Of a stretch of 64,000 nucleotides of DNA, positions 34,367-43,692 are shown piece by piece. The stretch is from FEN-1219 sp963810755. GTDB lineage: Bacteria > Pseudomonadota > Gammaproteobacteria > Steroidobacterales > Rariloculaceae. A program made the position numbers and the translations under genes. Location of the stretch: assembly GCA_963810755.1 (NCBI GenBank), contig CAWEOP010000009.1, positions 62,001 to 126,000 of the forward strand, in the 5' to 3' direction. Positions within the stretch are counted from its first letter, which is position 1, and each line of letters starts with the position of its first letter. The notes beneath the pieces were generated by a model. The model ran no database searches, was not told where the DNA came from, and saw only the letters and a list, made by a program, of their open reading frames with translations.

Positions 34367-36384
34367 GACTCGCCACGCCCGCGCCCGCGACTCTCGCGGT
34401 CGAAACACGGCGGCTGTTCTGGACCGCGGGGATCGTGATCGGCGCGACGCTGCCGCATTGGTCCGCGCTCCCGCGCTGGGTGCCGATGCTGCTCGCGGTC
34501 GCGATCGCGTGGCGTCTTGCGATCGCCGCGTTCGCGTGGGCGGTGCCGCTGCGTCTGCTGCGCCTGTTGCTCGCGTTCGCCGCGTTCTGCGCCGTACTGT
34601 TCGAATATCGGACGATCAACGGCGTTACGGCCGGCAGTGCGCTGCTCGTCGTGATGATCGCGCTCAAGTTCCTCGAGTCGAACGGCCATCGCGATCGGCT
34701 CGTGTTGATCATGATTTCGTATTTCCTATTGTTTGCGAGCTTGCTCACCGAAAACAGCCTGCCGACGGCGGCATATCTCTTGCTCTTGATCTGGTTCACG
34801 ACGATCGGGCTCCTGCAGCTGAGCCGCCGCGGCCCGCTGCTCGGCCTGCGCCCGACTGCCGCTCTCGCCGGGCGGCTGCTCGTGCAGTCGTTGCCGCTGA
34901 TGATCGTGTTGTTCGTGTTGTTCCCGCGTCTCCCCGGGCCGATCTGGGCGGTGCCGGGTAGCACGAGCAGCGGTGCGACCGGCTTGTCGGACACCGTGAG
35001 CCCCGGCGACATCACGAACCTCGCGCTCTCTGACGAGATCGCTTTCCGCGTCGAGTTTCTGTCACCCGTTCCGCGCACTCGCGACCTCTACTGGCGCGGC
35101 CCGTCAATGGCAAAGTTCAACGGCCGCACGTGGTCGCGGCTCATCGGGGAACAACGCGGGGCTCGCGTCGCCAACACGACCGAGTTCAGCGGCGAGCCGA
35201 CCGAGTATCGCGTGATGCTCGAGCCGCGCGGCCGCAATTGGGCATTCGCTCTCGACATGCCGCAGAGCTGGTCCCCTGAGCGAACCCTAGGAATGGGCAG
35301 CGACTATCAGCTCAGATTGTTCGGCGACCGAGCGCGGCCCGGGCGAGTCGAGTACCGCGTGACCTCGTACACGATGTTCAGTGCGCGCGAGCCCCTGACG
35401 GACGACCAGCGCGAGACGTTCCGCGACCTCCCCGCCGACAGCAGCCCGCGCACGCGCGAGCTCGTCCGCGGTTGGCTGGCGGAAGATCCGGCACCGCTGC
35501 ACGTCATCGAGCGCGCGATGGACTACCTTCGCTCGCAGCCCTTCTTCTATACGCTGACGCCGCCGGCGCTCGGAGCACAACCCGTAGACGAATTTCTCTT
35601 CGAGACGCGCGAAGGCTTCTGCGAGCACTACGCCTCGGCCTTCACCGTCATGATGCGCGCGGCGGGAATTCCGGCCCGGGTCGTGACCGGGTACCAAGGC
35701 GGCGAGCTCAACTCGCTGGCTGACTACTACATCATCCGCCAGTCGGACGCGCACGCGTGGACCGAAGTGTGGCTCGCGAACGAGGGCTGGGTGCGCGTCG
35801 ATCCCGTCTCCGCCGTTGCGCCGGAGCGCGTCGCGCTCGGCTCATGGCGGAGCGCTCTCGAAGGTGACCGCGTTCCTGGGAGTGCGCTCGGTCGAATCGC
35901 ATGGGTGCGCCGCGCGCTGCTCGCGTGGGACGCGGCGGCGACCTATTGGAACGACTGGATCGTGGGCTATGGGCCTGACGTGCAGCGCGCGTTGCTCGAC
36001 GCGCTCGGCCTCGACGGCGCGCGGCGCAGCGATCGCTGGCCGAAGCTCCTCGCATTGTCCGTTGGCGCAACCTTGGCGGCCTCGCTCGCGCTGAGCCTAT
36101 ATCTTGCGTGGCGCCAACAGCGGAGAACTCCGCTCGATCCGGCATCACGCGCGTTCGGGGTGTTCGCGCGGCGGCTCGCGAGACACGCGGTCGCACCGCC
36201 CGCGACTGGCGAAGCGCCTCTCGCATATGCGACGCGCGCGCAACGCGGCTTGCCGCAAGCAGCCGCCGAGATCGGCGCGATCACCGCGGCCTATCTGCGC
36301 GCGCGCTACGAGCCGGACTCGGATCGCGCCGCGCTCGCGGAGCTCAAGACGCGGGTCGCGCAGTTCCGGCCCGCTCGCGCGTGA
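34363..36384 (+). CDS. tgpA: Membrane transglutaminase-like protein TgpA
   Basis: 673 residues from ATG 34363 (ATGA overlap with DUF58). About six to seven N-terminal membrane helices precede an extracytoplasmic domain of the DUF3488/transglutaminase type. Candidate catalytic residues are Cys in REGFCEHYASAF, His in DAHAWTEVW and Asp in VRVDPVSAV. A further helix (about residue 560-580) and a cytosolic DUF4129-like tail end the protein. TgpA in Pseudomonas is essential and acts in the envelope, but its substrate is not settled. Confidence 0.92.
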   Translation: MRLATPAPATLAVETRRLFWTAGIVIGATLPHWSALPRWVPMLLAVAIAWRLAIAAFAWAVPLRLLRLLLAFAAFCAVLFEYRTINGVTAGSALLVVMIALKFLESNGHRDRLVLIMISYFLLFASLLTENSLPTAAYLLLLIWFTTIGLLQLSRRGPLLGLRPTAALAGRLLVQSLPLMIVLFVLFPRLPGPIWAVPGSTSSGATGLSDTVSPGDITNLALSDEIAFRVEFLSPVPRTRDLYWRGPSMAKFNGRTWSRLIGEQRGARVANTTEFSGEPTEYRVMLEPRGRNWAFALDMPQSWSPERTLGMGSDYQLRLFGDRARPGRVEYRVTSYTMFSAREPLTDDQRETFRDLPADSSPRTRELVRGWLAEDPAPLHVIERAMDYLRSQPFFYTLTPPALGAQPVDEFLFETREGFCEHYASAFTVMMRAAGIPARVVTGYQGGELNSLADYYIIRQSDAHAWTEVWLANEGWVRVDPVSAVAPERVALGSWRSALEGDRVPGSALGRIAWVRRALLAWDAAATYWNDWIVGYGPDVQRALLDALGLDGARRSDRWPKLLALSVGATLAASLALSLYLAWRQQRRTPLDPASRAFGVFARRLARHAVAPPATGEAPLAYATRAQRGLPQAAAEIGAITAAYLRARYEPDSDRAALAELKTRVAQFRPARA

Positions 36385-36421
36385 GCGCTGCGACCCCGGT
36401 TGCTCGTCGGGCCTCGCGCCT

Positions 36422-38005
36422 TCAGGCGGCGGTCGCGTGCTCGCGCGTCGCGAAAAATCGAATCTTGGGCCACCGTTCCTCGGTGAGCGTCAGGCTGACA
36501 GTGCTCGGCGCCAGGTATACGAGCTCGCCGGAATGATCCTTCGCGACATTCGCGGCGAGCTTCTTCGTGAACTCGTCGACCTGCGTCCGATCATCGCCGC
36601 GAAACCATCGAGCCGCGACGATGCCCACGGATTCGAACGCGCAGTCGACGCCGTACTCATCGCGTAGCCGGAACGACGCGACCTCGAACTGCAAAGGCCC
36701 GATCGCACCGAGAATCAGATCGTTACCGAGCTGCGGGCGAAACAGCTGCGTTGCGCCCTCCTCGCACAGCTGTGCGAGCCCCTTTTGGAGCGCTTTGAGC
36801 TTCAGCGGGTCTCTCAGCACCGCGCGCCGAAACAGCTCGGGCGCGAAGCTCGGGATGCCCGTGAACACGAGCCCCTCGCCCTGCGTGAAACTGTCGCCGA
36901 TGTTGATGGTGCCGTGGTTGTGCAGACCGATGATGTCGCCCGCGTATGCCTCGTCCACATGTTGGCGATCTGCGGCCATGAACGTGATTGCGTCCCCGAC
37001 GCGCACTTCGCGTTTCAAACGCGTGTGATAGAGCCGCATTCCAGGCGTATACGCGCCGGAGCAGACGCGCATGAATGCGATGCGGTCGCGGTGAGCCGGA
37101 TCCATGTTCGCCTGGATCTTGAAAACGAAGCCGCTGAACGGATCCTCACCCGGCAGGACCACTCGGGCGTCGGTCGACCGCGGCTGCGGCGGCGGCGCAA
37201 AGTCCACGAATGCGTCGAGCAGCTCCTTGATACCGTAGTTGTGAATCGCGGCGCCGAAGTACACGGGCGTCTGCTTGCCTTCGAGATACGACGCGTGGTC
37301 GAACTCCGGCGTGGCGCCGCGCACGAGCTCGATCGACTCGCGGAGCGCCGCGATCGCGGTGTCGCCCAGCGCGGTCGCGAGCTCCGCACCCGCGAGCCCC
37401 GGCACGCGCCTCACGTCGGGCAGCCGGCTGCCGTCGCGATTCTGGTACAGATAAGCGCAGTCCTCGGCGAGATGATAGATGCCGCGAAACTCGCGCCCCA
37501 TCCCGATCGGCCAAGTCATCGGCGTGCACACGATGTTCAGCACACTTTCGATGTCGTCGAGCAACTCGATGGGCTCGCGGCCATCGCGGTCGAGCTTGTT
37601 CACGAAGCTGATGATCGGCGTGGTGCGCAGTCGGCACACCTCCATGAGCTTGATCGTCCGTGCCTCGACGCCTTTCGCGGCGTCGATCACCATCAACGCG
37701 CTATCGACCGCCGTGAGCGTCCGATAGGTGTCCTCGGAGAAGTCCTCATGCCCCGGGGTATCGAGCAGATTGATGAGCGCCCCGCCGTACGGGAACTGCA
37801 TCACCGACGACGTCACCGAGATGCCGCGCTCTTGCTCGAGCCGCATCCAGTCCGACGTCGCGTGCCTGGTCGCTTTGCGTCCCTTCACCGCACCGGCCAT
37901 TTGGATCGCGCCGCCGAACAAGAGCAGCTTCTCCGTCAGCGTGGTCTTGCCCGCATCCGGATGCGAAATGATCGCAAACGTTCGCCTTTTCAGGTGCTCG
38001 TTCAT
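36422..38005 (-). CDS. prfC: Peptide chain release factor 3 (RF3)
   Basis: GTPase that recycles RF1/RF2 from the ribosome. The 527-residue protein has G1 SHPDAGKTTLTEKLL, switch II LDTPGHEDFSEDTYR, G4 NKLDRDGREP, and the KGRKATRHATSDWMRLEQERGI segment that distinguishes RF3 from EF-G. Length is as in E. coli (529). It follows rimI by 19 bases, in a run pssA-udg-rimI-prfC. Confidence 0.97.
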   Translation of the reverse strand: MNEHLKRRTFAIISHPDAGKTTLTEKLLLFGGAIQMAGAVKGRKATRHATSDWMRLEQERGISVTSSVMQFPYGGALINLLDTPGHEDFSEDTYRTLTAVDSALMVIDAAKGVEARTIKLMEVCRLRTTPIISFVNKLDRDGREPIELLDDIESVLNIVCTPMTWPIGMGREFRGIYHLAEDCAYLYQNRDGSRLPDVRRVPGLAGAELATALGDTAIAALRESIELVRGATPEFDHASYLEGKQTPVYFGAAIHNYGIKELLDAFVDFAPPPQPRSTDARVVLPGEDPFSGFVFKIQANMDPAHRDRIAFMRVCSGAYTPGMRLYHTRLKREVRVGDAITFMAADRQHVDEAYAGDIIGLHNHGTINIGDSFTQGEGLVFTGIPSFAPELFRRAVLRDPLKLKALQKGLAQLCEEGATQLFRPQLGNDLILGAIGPLQFEVASFRLRDEYGVDCAFESVGIVAARWFRGDDRTQVDEFTKKLAANVAKDHSGELVYLAPSTVSLTLTEERWPKIRFFATREHATAA

Positions 38006-38024
38006 CGGAGGAACAGTGAGTTCG

Positions 38025-38498
38025 TCAGCGCGACGAACGGAGATTCGCTGCGAGGATCACCGCGTCTTCGCGGCCGCGCTCGGCCTGATAGTAGGCCGGA
38101 CGGATCCCGATTTGCTCGAAGCCGACGGAATAGTAGAGGCGCAGCGCGATCTCGTTGGACGGCCGTACCTCGAGAAATACCTTGTCTACGTCCGTCTCCT
38201 CGGCTTTGACGAGTAGCGCGTTCAAGAGCCGCCTGCCATAGCCCACATGCTGCGCCTCCGGATGGACGCACAGATTCAGGAGATGAGCCTCCGCCGCCGC
38301 GATCGACATGATCCCGTAACCCGTCACGCTGTTACCGACGTCGAGCACGAGGCAGTAGTAGCCCGCGAGCAGGCAGTCGCGAAAGATTCCGAGGCTCCAC
38401 GGATACGCGTAGGCAGAGCGCTCGACGACGGCCACCGACTTCAGGTCAGACGGCTGCATCAAGCGAATCTCGGTGCGCGGATCGACTGCGGCGCTCAT
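38025..38498 (-). CDS. rimI: Ribosomal protein S18 alanine N-acetyltransferase RimI
   Basis: GNAT acetyltransferase modifying the N-terminus of S18. The 157-residue protein has the acetyl-CoA loop VHPEAQHVGYGRRLLNAL, then the RimI-typical FLEVRPSNEIALRLYYSVGFEQIGIRPAYY. ATG 38498 overlaps the stop of the uracil-DNA glycosylase by four bases. The usual partner tsaB is not adjacent here. Confidence 0.93.
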   Translation of the reverse strand: MSAAVDPRTEIRLMQPSDLKSVAVVERSAYAYPWSLGIFRDCLLAGYYCLVLDVGNSVTGYGIMSIAAAEAHLLNLCVHPEAQHVGYGRRLLNALLVKAEETDVDKVFLEVRPSNEIALRLYYSVGFEQIGIRPAYYQAERGREDAVILAANLRSSR

Positions 38499-39214
38499 CG
38501 GGCTTTAAGCAAGAGATCCTTGACCAAGCACAGATCGGTCCAAGCCTTGGCTTTCTCCATCGGGCTGCGCAGGAGATAGGCCGGGTGATACGTGACGATC
38601 AGCGGCGTTGCCGATTCGCCGTATTGGAAAACTCGACCTCGCAGCCTACCGATGGGGGAATCCGTCTGCAACAACCACTGTGCCGCGATGCGGCCGACAG
38701 CGAGGATTGCGCGTGGCTGCACGAGCCCGATTTGCTGCGACAGGTAGGGGGTGCACGAGGCAGCCTCCTCCGGCTGCGGGTCGCGATTCCCCGGGGGGCG
38801 GCATTTGAGAATGTTCGCAATGTAAACTTCCGAGCGCGGCAGCCCGATCGCGCGCAGCATCTCGTTTAGGAGCTGCCCCGCGCGCCCGACGAATGGCTCG
38901 CCTTGCCGATCCTCGTCCGCGCCCGGCGCCTCGCCGATCACGAGCAGCTCGGCGTCGCGTCGGCCGACGCCGAATACGGTTTGCGTGCGGCTCCGATGCA
39001 GCCCGCAGCGCGTGCAGGCACGCACCTCTGCCGCGAGAGCCTCCCAGACGTCGTCGCGTCCGACGCCGGCGCTCGGCGTAGCAACGAGCGACGCCGCTTC
39101 GATTGCCAAAGCAGGCGGCGCAGATGGCTGCGGAATGGCGGCTTCCGGCGCCCGTCGCAACTTGTACACGGGGATACCGATCTCCGCGAGGTAGCGCTGC
39201 TGCCGAGCGCTCAT
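38495..39214 (-). CDS. Uracil-DNA glycosylase, family 4 (iron-sulfur)
   Basis: Removes uracil from DNA. From ATG 39214, which overlaps the pssA stop, the 239-residue protein has a variable N-terminal extension. Its core has motif A GEAPGADEDRQGEPFVG, motif B HPAYLLR, and four cysteines for a 4Fe-4S cluster (CTRCGLH, KCRPPGNRD.. and the following CTPYL). This is the family 4 type found in many bacteria, not the E. coli Ung type. Confidence 0.92.
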   Translation of the reverse strand: MSARQQRYLAEIGIPVYKLRRAPEAAIPQPSAPPALAIEAASLVATPSAGVGRDDVWEALAAEVRACTRCGLHRSRTQTVFGVGRRDAELLVIGEAPGADEDRQGEPFVGRAGQLLNEMLRAIGLPRSEVYIANILKCRPPGNRDPQPEEAASCTPYLSQQIGLVQPRAILAVGRIAAQWLLQTDSPIGRLRGRVFQYGESATPLIVTYHPAYLLRSPMEKAKAWTDLCLVKDLLLKAR

Positions 39215-39978
39215 GCGGGTGGCGTAACCGAGCGCTTGATGCGCCGCCGATGCCACAGCCAGCCGACGGGGCCCGACGACGCGTAAATCAGGAACAGGAT
39301 GAAGATCGTTACTTGCGGCTCGATCGCGATCACGATGATGACCAGCGGGATCAGCAGCAGGTTCGCAAACCGCACTCTTTTTCCCGCGCTGACGTCCTTG
39401 AAGCTCACATACGCGAACCGCGACATCATCAGCAAGCCCGCGACGGCGGTGACGGTGACGCCTGCAACGAGCGCGATGAGCCCTTCGATTTGGTAGTGAG
39501 TCGCGAGCCACACCATGGAGGCCACACCCGCAGCCGCGGGCGGGCTCGGCAAGCCCTGAAAGAATCGGCGATCCTGCCCGACGTTCGTGTTGAAGCGCGC
39601 AAGTCGAAAAGCGGCTGCGGCGCAGTAAAGAAATGCGGCGACCCAGCCGAGCCGGCCCCAGACCGCGCCGTACTCGGCGAGCCGCTCGACACCCCATTGG
39701 TAAGTCACGATCGCCGGCGCGAGCCCGAATGACACCATGTCCGAGAGGCTGTCGTACTCCTTGCCGAATTCGCTCGAGGTGCTCGTGAGCCGCGCGACTC
39801 GTCCGTCCAAGCCATCGAGGAACATCGCAGCGAAGATCGCCCACGCGGCCAACGGAAAGTTGCCATCGATGGCCGCGACGACGGAATAGAAGCCCGCGAA
39901 CAGTGCGCCCGTCGTCAACAGATTCGGCAAGAGGTAGATCCCCTTGCGTCGCGTGTTGGTCGGCCGGCCGGCGTCCAC
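39211..39978 (-). CDS. pssA: CDP-diacylglycerol-serine O-phosphatidyltransferase PssA
   Basis: Makes phosphatidylserine, precursor of phosphatidylethanolamine. It is the integral-membrane type, with the CDP-alcohol motif DGLDGRVARL..GKEYDSLSD complete and several hydrophobic helices. GTG 39978 is chosen because AGAGGGA lies nine bases upstream and the protein then starts MDAGRPTNTRRKGIYLLPNLLT, a family-typical N-terminus. An alternative start at 40047 adds 23 unsupported residues. Length 255. Confidence 0.93.
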   Translation of the reverse strand: MDAGRPTNTRRKGIYLLPNLLTTGALFAGFYSVVAAIDGNFPLAAWAIFAAMFLDGLDGRVARLTSTSSEFGKEYDSLSDMVSFGLAPAIVTYQWGVERLAEYGAVWGRLGWVAAFLYCAAAAFRLARFNTNVGQDRRFFQGLPSPPAAAGVASMVWLATHYQIEGLIALVAGVTVTAVAGLLMMSRFAYVSFKDVSAGKRVRFANLLLIPLVIIVIAIEPQVTIFILFLIYASSGPVGWLWHRRRIKRSVTPPA

Positions 39979-40308
39979 TATGAACGATCCCTCTCGAACT
40001 CCGTGAAATGCTGCGGGAATCCCGCCGCTGACGCAAATACAACGCAAAGTCGCGACGCCGTTGGCCGCCGGCGCAGGCCGCGACTACAATCGCAGCGTCT
40101 TAATCGCGTGGGATTGGATGAACTCGAAGCACTCGACTCCCCGCTCGCCCTCGGCGCGCCTACGTCACGCTTCGTCGCGCCGTGTTTCACGCCGCGTCCA
40201 CTCGAGCCGCGCGCCATTCCTTGTGACCGCCGTCGCGGCCCGCGGGGCACGCTCGGCCGCATGCTAAACGCCTATGCCGAGCCTCCAAATCGAACGGCGC
40301 GCACGCTG

Positions 40309-40906
40309 ATGAAGCGAGCCACACGGGCGCTATCGCTGATGCTGCTCGCCGCCGTGTTCGCCACGGGTGCGCAGTCCGCCAGCCGGCCCGCGCGACGCCC
40401 GCGAGGGACCGGATCCCGAGCTGCGCGAAATCTTGCTTATCGCGATCAAGGACGCCGATAGTTTCGAGGACCGGTTCGACGCCGAGGTGTGGCTCACGGA
40501 CATGTCGCGCCGGCTGTCACGTCAAGTACCGGATGCGAACGAGCGGCTCGAAATCTTGAAGACCGTGCACCGCCATGCGACGCACGCGAAGGTCACACCC
40601 GAGCTCGTCCTCGCGGTGATCGACGTCGAAAGCAATTTCGACCGCTTCGCGATCTCGAGGGCGAGCGCGCTCGGCCTCATGCAAGTGATGCCGTTCTGGG
40701 TGCCCCAGCTTGGCTACAAGGACAAGAACGAGCTGTTCAAGATCGATACCAACGTCCTGCTCGGCTGCATGATCCTAAAGTACTACCTCGACATGGAACG
40801 CGGCGATCTCGTGAAAGGCCTCGCCCGCTACAACGGCAGCGTCGGCCGGCGCGTATACGCAGACAAGGTGATCGAGCGGCTGCGAACAAAGTGGTTCCGG
40901 GGGTAG
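40309..40906 (+). CDS. Lytic transglycosylase, SLT domain (one frameshift)
   Basis: Periplasmic murein-cleaving enzyme. A signal peptide begins at ATG 40309 (MKRATRALSLMLLAAVFATGAQS). After one extra base near 40400 the frame continues DAREGPDPELREILL, into an SLT core with the catalytic Glu in VIDVESNFDRFAISRASALGLMQVMP and the NxxLG..YLD..Y region. Corrected length is 198 residues. An earlier ATG at 40261 is also in frame. Divergent from pssA. Confidence 0.88.
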
Positions 40907-40909
40907 CCG

Positions 40910-41203
40910 TCAGCGCTGCGCCGTGAACCCCTCCGGCACGGCGCCCGTCCACTCCTCGACCTGAACGCTGTCGACGCGGGCGGCCGGCGGCCCTTGCCAG
41001 AGCCACGATGCGAACTCCGTGAGCGATTCGACCGATCCCGCCGCGACGGCCTCAACGCGGCCGTCCGGCAAATTGCTCACCCAACCGCGCAGCGCGAGAC
41101 GTTCGGCCCGCTCGACAGTCGCCGCTCGGTAGTAGACCCCTTGGACGCGACCTGCGACCACGCAGCGGATGACTCGGCGGCTCGAGCTCGTCGGTGAGGT
41201 CAA
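40910..41203 (-). CDS. acyP: Acylphosphatase
   Basis: Hydrolyses acyl phosphates. The 97-residue protein has the catalytic loop CVVAGRVQGVYYRAAT, with Arg, and LRGWVSNLPDGRVEAVAAG, with the catalytic Asn. TTG 41203 is the likely start because it overlaps the upstream stop as TTGA and no ATG or GTG lies before the conserved region. A Ser/Arg stretch of about ten residues precedes the core. Confidence 0.9.
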   Translation of the reverse strand: MTSPTSSSRRVIRCVVAGRVQGVYYRAATVERAERLALRGWVSNLPDGRVEAVAAGSVESLTEFASWLWQGPPAARVDSVQVEEWTGAVPEGFTAQR

Positions 41204-41496
41204 CGCCGGTCGGGTTCCGCCGCGGCCTGGCTCGAGCGCAATGCCTGTGACGCCCGGTTCTTGGCCCGCACGGCGTTCATCCGCGCCGCACTGTAAGACT
41301 GTTGCTGGATCTGCTGCTCCGCCTCCTCGAGGAAACGCCGCGCGTCGCCGAGCGATTCCGGCGCGAAACGGGACGCGTCGGCCTCGACAGCCGCGCTGAT
41401 CGCTTGACGCGCATCGCTCATCTCTTGGACCGGCGGCGCTGTGACGCACGCGGCGACAGCGACGACGGCGGCGAGCAGGGACAGGACACGGAGCAC
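41200..41496 (-). CDS. DUF4398 lipoprotein
   Basis: 98 residues from GTG 41496, with AAGAGA upstream. A lipoprotein signal peptide ends in the lipobox VAAC, followed by a helical domain MSDARQAISAAVEADASRFAPESLGDARRFLEEAE, typical of DUF4398. Probably anchored to the outer membrane. Its function is unknown; related domains occur with OmpA-type proteins. It is translationally coupled to the acylphosphatase. Confidence 0.85.
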   Translation of the reverse strand: MLRVLSLLAAVVAVAACVTAPPVQEMSDARQAISAAVEADASRFAPESLGDARRFLEEAEQQIQQQSYSAARMNAVRAKNRASQALRSSQAAAEPDRR

Positions 41497-41677
41497 GGGG
41501 ATTCTCTTGTTATTGTGGGATCCGGGATGGCCCGAACCGTAACAAGGGGCGCGGCGAGGCGTCAAGGCGAGCTCGAGCCCCCGGCGCTCGTCTGGCAAGC
41601 AGCTCGCGACGTTCCTACACTGGGCACTCGCACCGCCCCGAAAACCCGTGCGCTAGCCACGCAGAAAACTCAATTAA

Positions 41678-41683
41678 TACAAT
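41678..41683 (+). promoter_or_regulatory. -10 box TACAAT for arsC, nearly leaderless
   Basis: TACAAT lies nine bases before the arsC ATG in a strikingly AT-rich stretch (TTAATACAATATTATAC). There is no Shine-Dalgarno. Transcription would begin within about three bases of the start codon. An overlapping TTATAC could serve as an alternative -10. Confidence 0.45.
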
Positions 41684-41692
41684 ATTATACAA

Positions 41693-42040
41693 ATGAAACC
41701 TAGAATCTACCACAACCCTCGGTGCAGCAAATCGCGCGGCGCGCTCGCGCTCTTGACCGAGCGCGGCACCGAGATCGAGGTCATCGAGTACCTCGCCTCG
41801 CCTCCAACCCGTCGGGACCTCGAAGGCCTGCTTCGCAAGCTCGCGCTGCCCGCGCTCGCGATGGTGCGCACCGACGAGCCGGAGTATCGGGCCGCCGTCG
41901 CGGCCGGCTGCGGTGTCAGCGACGATGAGCTGATCGATCTACTCGTTGCGCAACCACGCCTGCTGCAGCGCCCGATCTTCGAAAGCGCCGACCGCGCTGT
42001 GATCGGGCGCCCGCCCGAGCGCGTGTTGGAGCTCCTGTGA
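41693..42040 (+). CDS. arsC: Arsenate reductase (ArsC, glutaredoxin type)
   Basis: 115-residue thioredoxin-fold protein starting MKPRIYHNPRCSKSRGALALL with the single catalytic Cys of ArsC-type reductases. RTDEPEY and the C-terminal PRLLQRPIFESADRAVIGRPPERV segment hold the substrate-binding arginines. No other ars gene is adjacent, so it may be a general glutaredoxin-dependent reductase. GTGA overlap with the WrbA-like gene. Confidence 0.93.
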   Translation: MKPRIYHNPRCSKSRGALALLTERGTEIEVIEYLASPPTRRDLEGLLRKLALPALAMVRTDEPEYRAAVAAGCGVSDDELIDLLVAQPRLLQRPIFESADRAVIGRPPERVLELL

Positions 42041-42649
42041 CCTCGGCGACCATATTGGTCTTGTACTACTCGCGCGGCGGCCGCACGGGCGCGCTCGCCC
42101 GCCAGGCCGCGCGCGGCGTCGAAAGCGCCGGTGGGATCGCTCGCGTCCGCACGGTACCCGCCTGTCGTTCCAATGACCGCCTCGAGCGAGCTGCCCAATG
42201 AGCCTCCGGTGCCTGCGGAGGGGCCGCCCTACGCCGAGCTGGCCGATCTCGTCGAAACCGACGGCCTGTTGCTCGGGAGCCCAACGCGTTTCGGCAACAT
42301 GGCCGCGCCTCTCAAGCAGTTTCTCGACTCGACGAGCGAGCTATGGCTCGCGGGCAAGCTCGTCGACAAACCCGCCGGCGTGTTTACGGCGTCTTCCTCG
42401 GCCCACGGCGGCCAAGAAAGCACGCTGCTCAGCATGATGCTGCCGCTGCTGCATCACGGGATGCTACTCGTCGGCGTGCCGTACACCGAGGCGGCGTTGT
42501 TCGAGACTCGGACGGGGGGATCGCCGTACGGCGCAACGCATCTCGCAACGTCGTGGAATACCGCGCTCTCCAAGGACGAAGCCGATGTCGCGAAGGCCCT
42601 CGGCGCGCGCGTGGCACGGATTGCGCTACAGCTCGCGGCGCGGCGTTGA
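42037..42649 (+). CDS. WrbA-like flavodoxin-fold NAD(P)H:quinone oxidoreductase (one frameshift)
   Basis: FMN-binding two-electron quinone reductase. Reading from GTG 42037: ATILVLYYSRGGRTGALARQ (FMN phosphate loop). After an extra C in the CCC near 42163 the frame gives PVVPMTASSELPN, then DGLLLGSPTRFGNMAAPLKQFLDSTSELW and the C-terminal YGATHLA motif. Corrected length 203 residues. Located between arsC and a DUF2069 gene. Confidence 0.88.
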
Positions 42650-43026
42650 CGCCTGCGGTGCCGGCTTCACCTCGAGGTTCGCGGCTCGAAACGAGCGTTC
42701 TCGTTTGCCACACGGTGCTCGCACTCGCCGTCGCGGCGCTCGCCTTTTCCTTCGTGAGCTCGCCGCTAGCCGGATCGGGGCTCGCGATACTCGCGGCCGC
42801 ACCTTTGCTCGCGACGCTACACGGGCTCGCGACAGCGCCGCGCGCTCGGCCGTGGGTCGCGCTCCTCCTCGTGCTCTATGCGGGCGGTGCAAGCATCGAG
42901 GTCGTCGCGACGCTGGGAGCCGCCCACCTAGCGAGCGTCGTCCTCTTGGCGGCCGTGCTGGAGCTCGGCATGTTGCTCGCGATCATTCGCCGCTCGCGGA
43001 GCCGGCGGCCAGCAAGCGCCGAATGA
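42646..43026 (+). CDS. DUF2069 membrane protein
   Basis: About 126 residues from TTG 42646, which overlaps the preceding TGA. It has four hydrophobic segments (starting SVLVCHTVLALAVAALAFSF), as in the DUF2069 family found after wrbA-like genes in Pseudomonas. A GTG at 42658 is another possible start. Function unknown. The last 44 bases overlap the convergent hda. Confidence 0.75.
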   Translation: MTPAVPASPRGSRLETSVLVCHTVLALAVAALAFSFVSSPLAGSGLAILAAAPLLATLHGLATAPRARPWVALLLVLYAGGASIEVVATLGAAHLASVVLLAAVLELGMLLAIIRRSRSRRPASAE

Positions 43027-43684
43027 ACGGAATCGTGAGCTTGCGCTGCTCGATCAGCGACGCCTGGTCGAGCCGATCGAGCCAGCGACTCAAACCCATG
43101 AGGTTGCGATCGACGCGATGGAGCAGGTACTCCGCGGCGCCGCGCTCGAGCTCGAGTCCGCGGGCGGCCGCGTGCGCGAGCAGCGCCTCGAGGCGGTCCT
43201 CGTCCGCGAGCGGCTGCAGCCGATAGCTCACGGCGCCGGCGGCGCGCGACGCGAGATCGGGCATGGCGATGCCGGCGGCGCCAGCGGCGGGACGCGCGGC
43301 GAGCAGCAAGCCGCCGCGCCGCGCCCCGATCTCGTTGAACAACAGGAACAGCTGCCGCTCCCACGCCGCGTCGCCGGCGACGCGTTCGACGCAATCGAGC
43401 GCTACCAGGTCGACGCTCTCGAGCCCGGCGAGCAGCGCTGGCTCCGCAACCAGGTCGTCGAGCGGCACGTACATCGCGCGCCTGCCGGCTAGCGCCGCGT
43501 CGCGGCACGCGGCTTGGAGCAGATGCGTCTTGCCGCTCCCCGCGGGACCGGAAATCCAGAGCGCGTCCGCGCCGTTGGCCGCGACGGCACGGACGTGCGC
43601 GACTGCGGCCGAGTTCGTACCCGCGACGTAGGTTTCGAAGCGCGCGTGATCTGCGAGCCGGAGCGCAAGCGGCAGCTGGCCCAT
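42983..43684 (-). CDS. hda: DnaA regulatory inactivator Hda
   Basis: With the sliding clamp, Hda stimulates ATP hydrolysis by DnaA after initiation. The 233-residue protein starts MGQLPLALRL, containing the clamp-binding QLPLAL motif. It has Walker A SGPAGSGKTHLLQAAC and a Walker B-like LVALDCVE. The AAA+ core ends in the lid helices; the DNA-binding domain of DnaA is lacking, as expected. It is eight bases after the CDP-alcohol transferase. Confidence 0.93.
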   Translation of the reverse strand: MGQLPLALRLADHARFETYVAGTNSAAVAHVRAVAANGADALWISGPAGSGKTHLLQAACRDAALAGRRAMYVPLDDLVAEPALLAGLESVDLVALDCVERVAGDAAWERQLFLLFNEIGARRGGLLLAARPAAGAAGIAMPDLASRAAGAVSYRLQPLADEDRLEALLAHAAARGLELERGAAEYLLHRVDRNLMGLSRWLDRLDQASLIEQRKLTIPFIRRLLAAGSASGE

Positions 43685-43692
43685 TCAGGCGC

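Noticed and set aside
38495..40042. 515-codon reading of the uracil-DNA glycosylase gene
   Set aside because: The first ~275 residues lie across pssA in another frame and are Arg-rich low complexity. The true start at 39214 overlaps the pssA stop.
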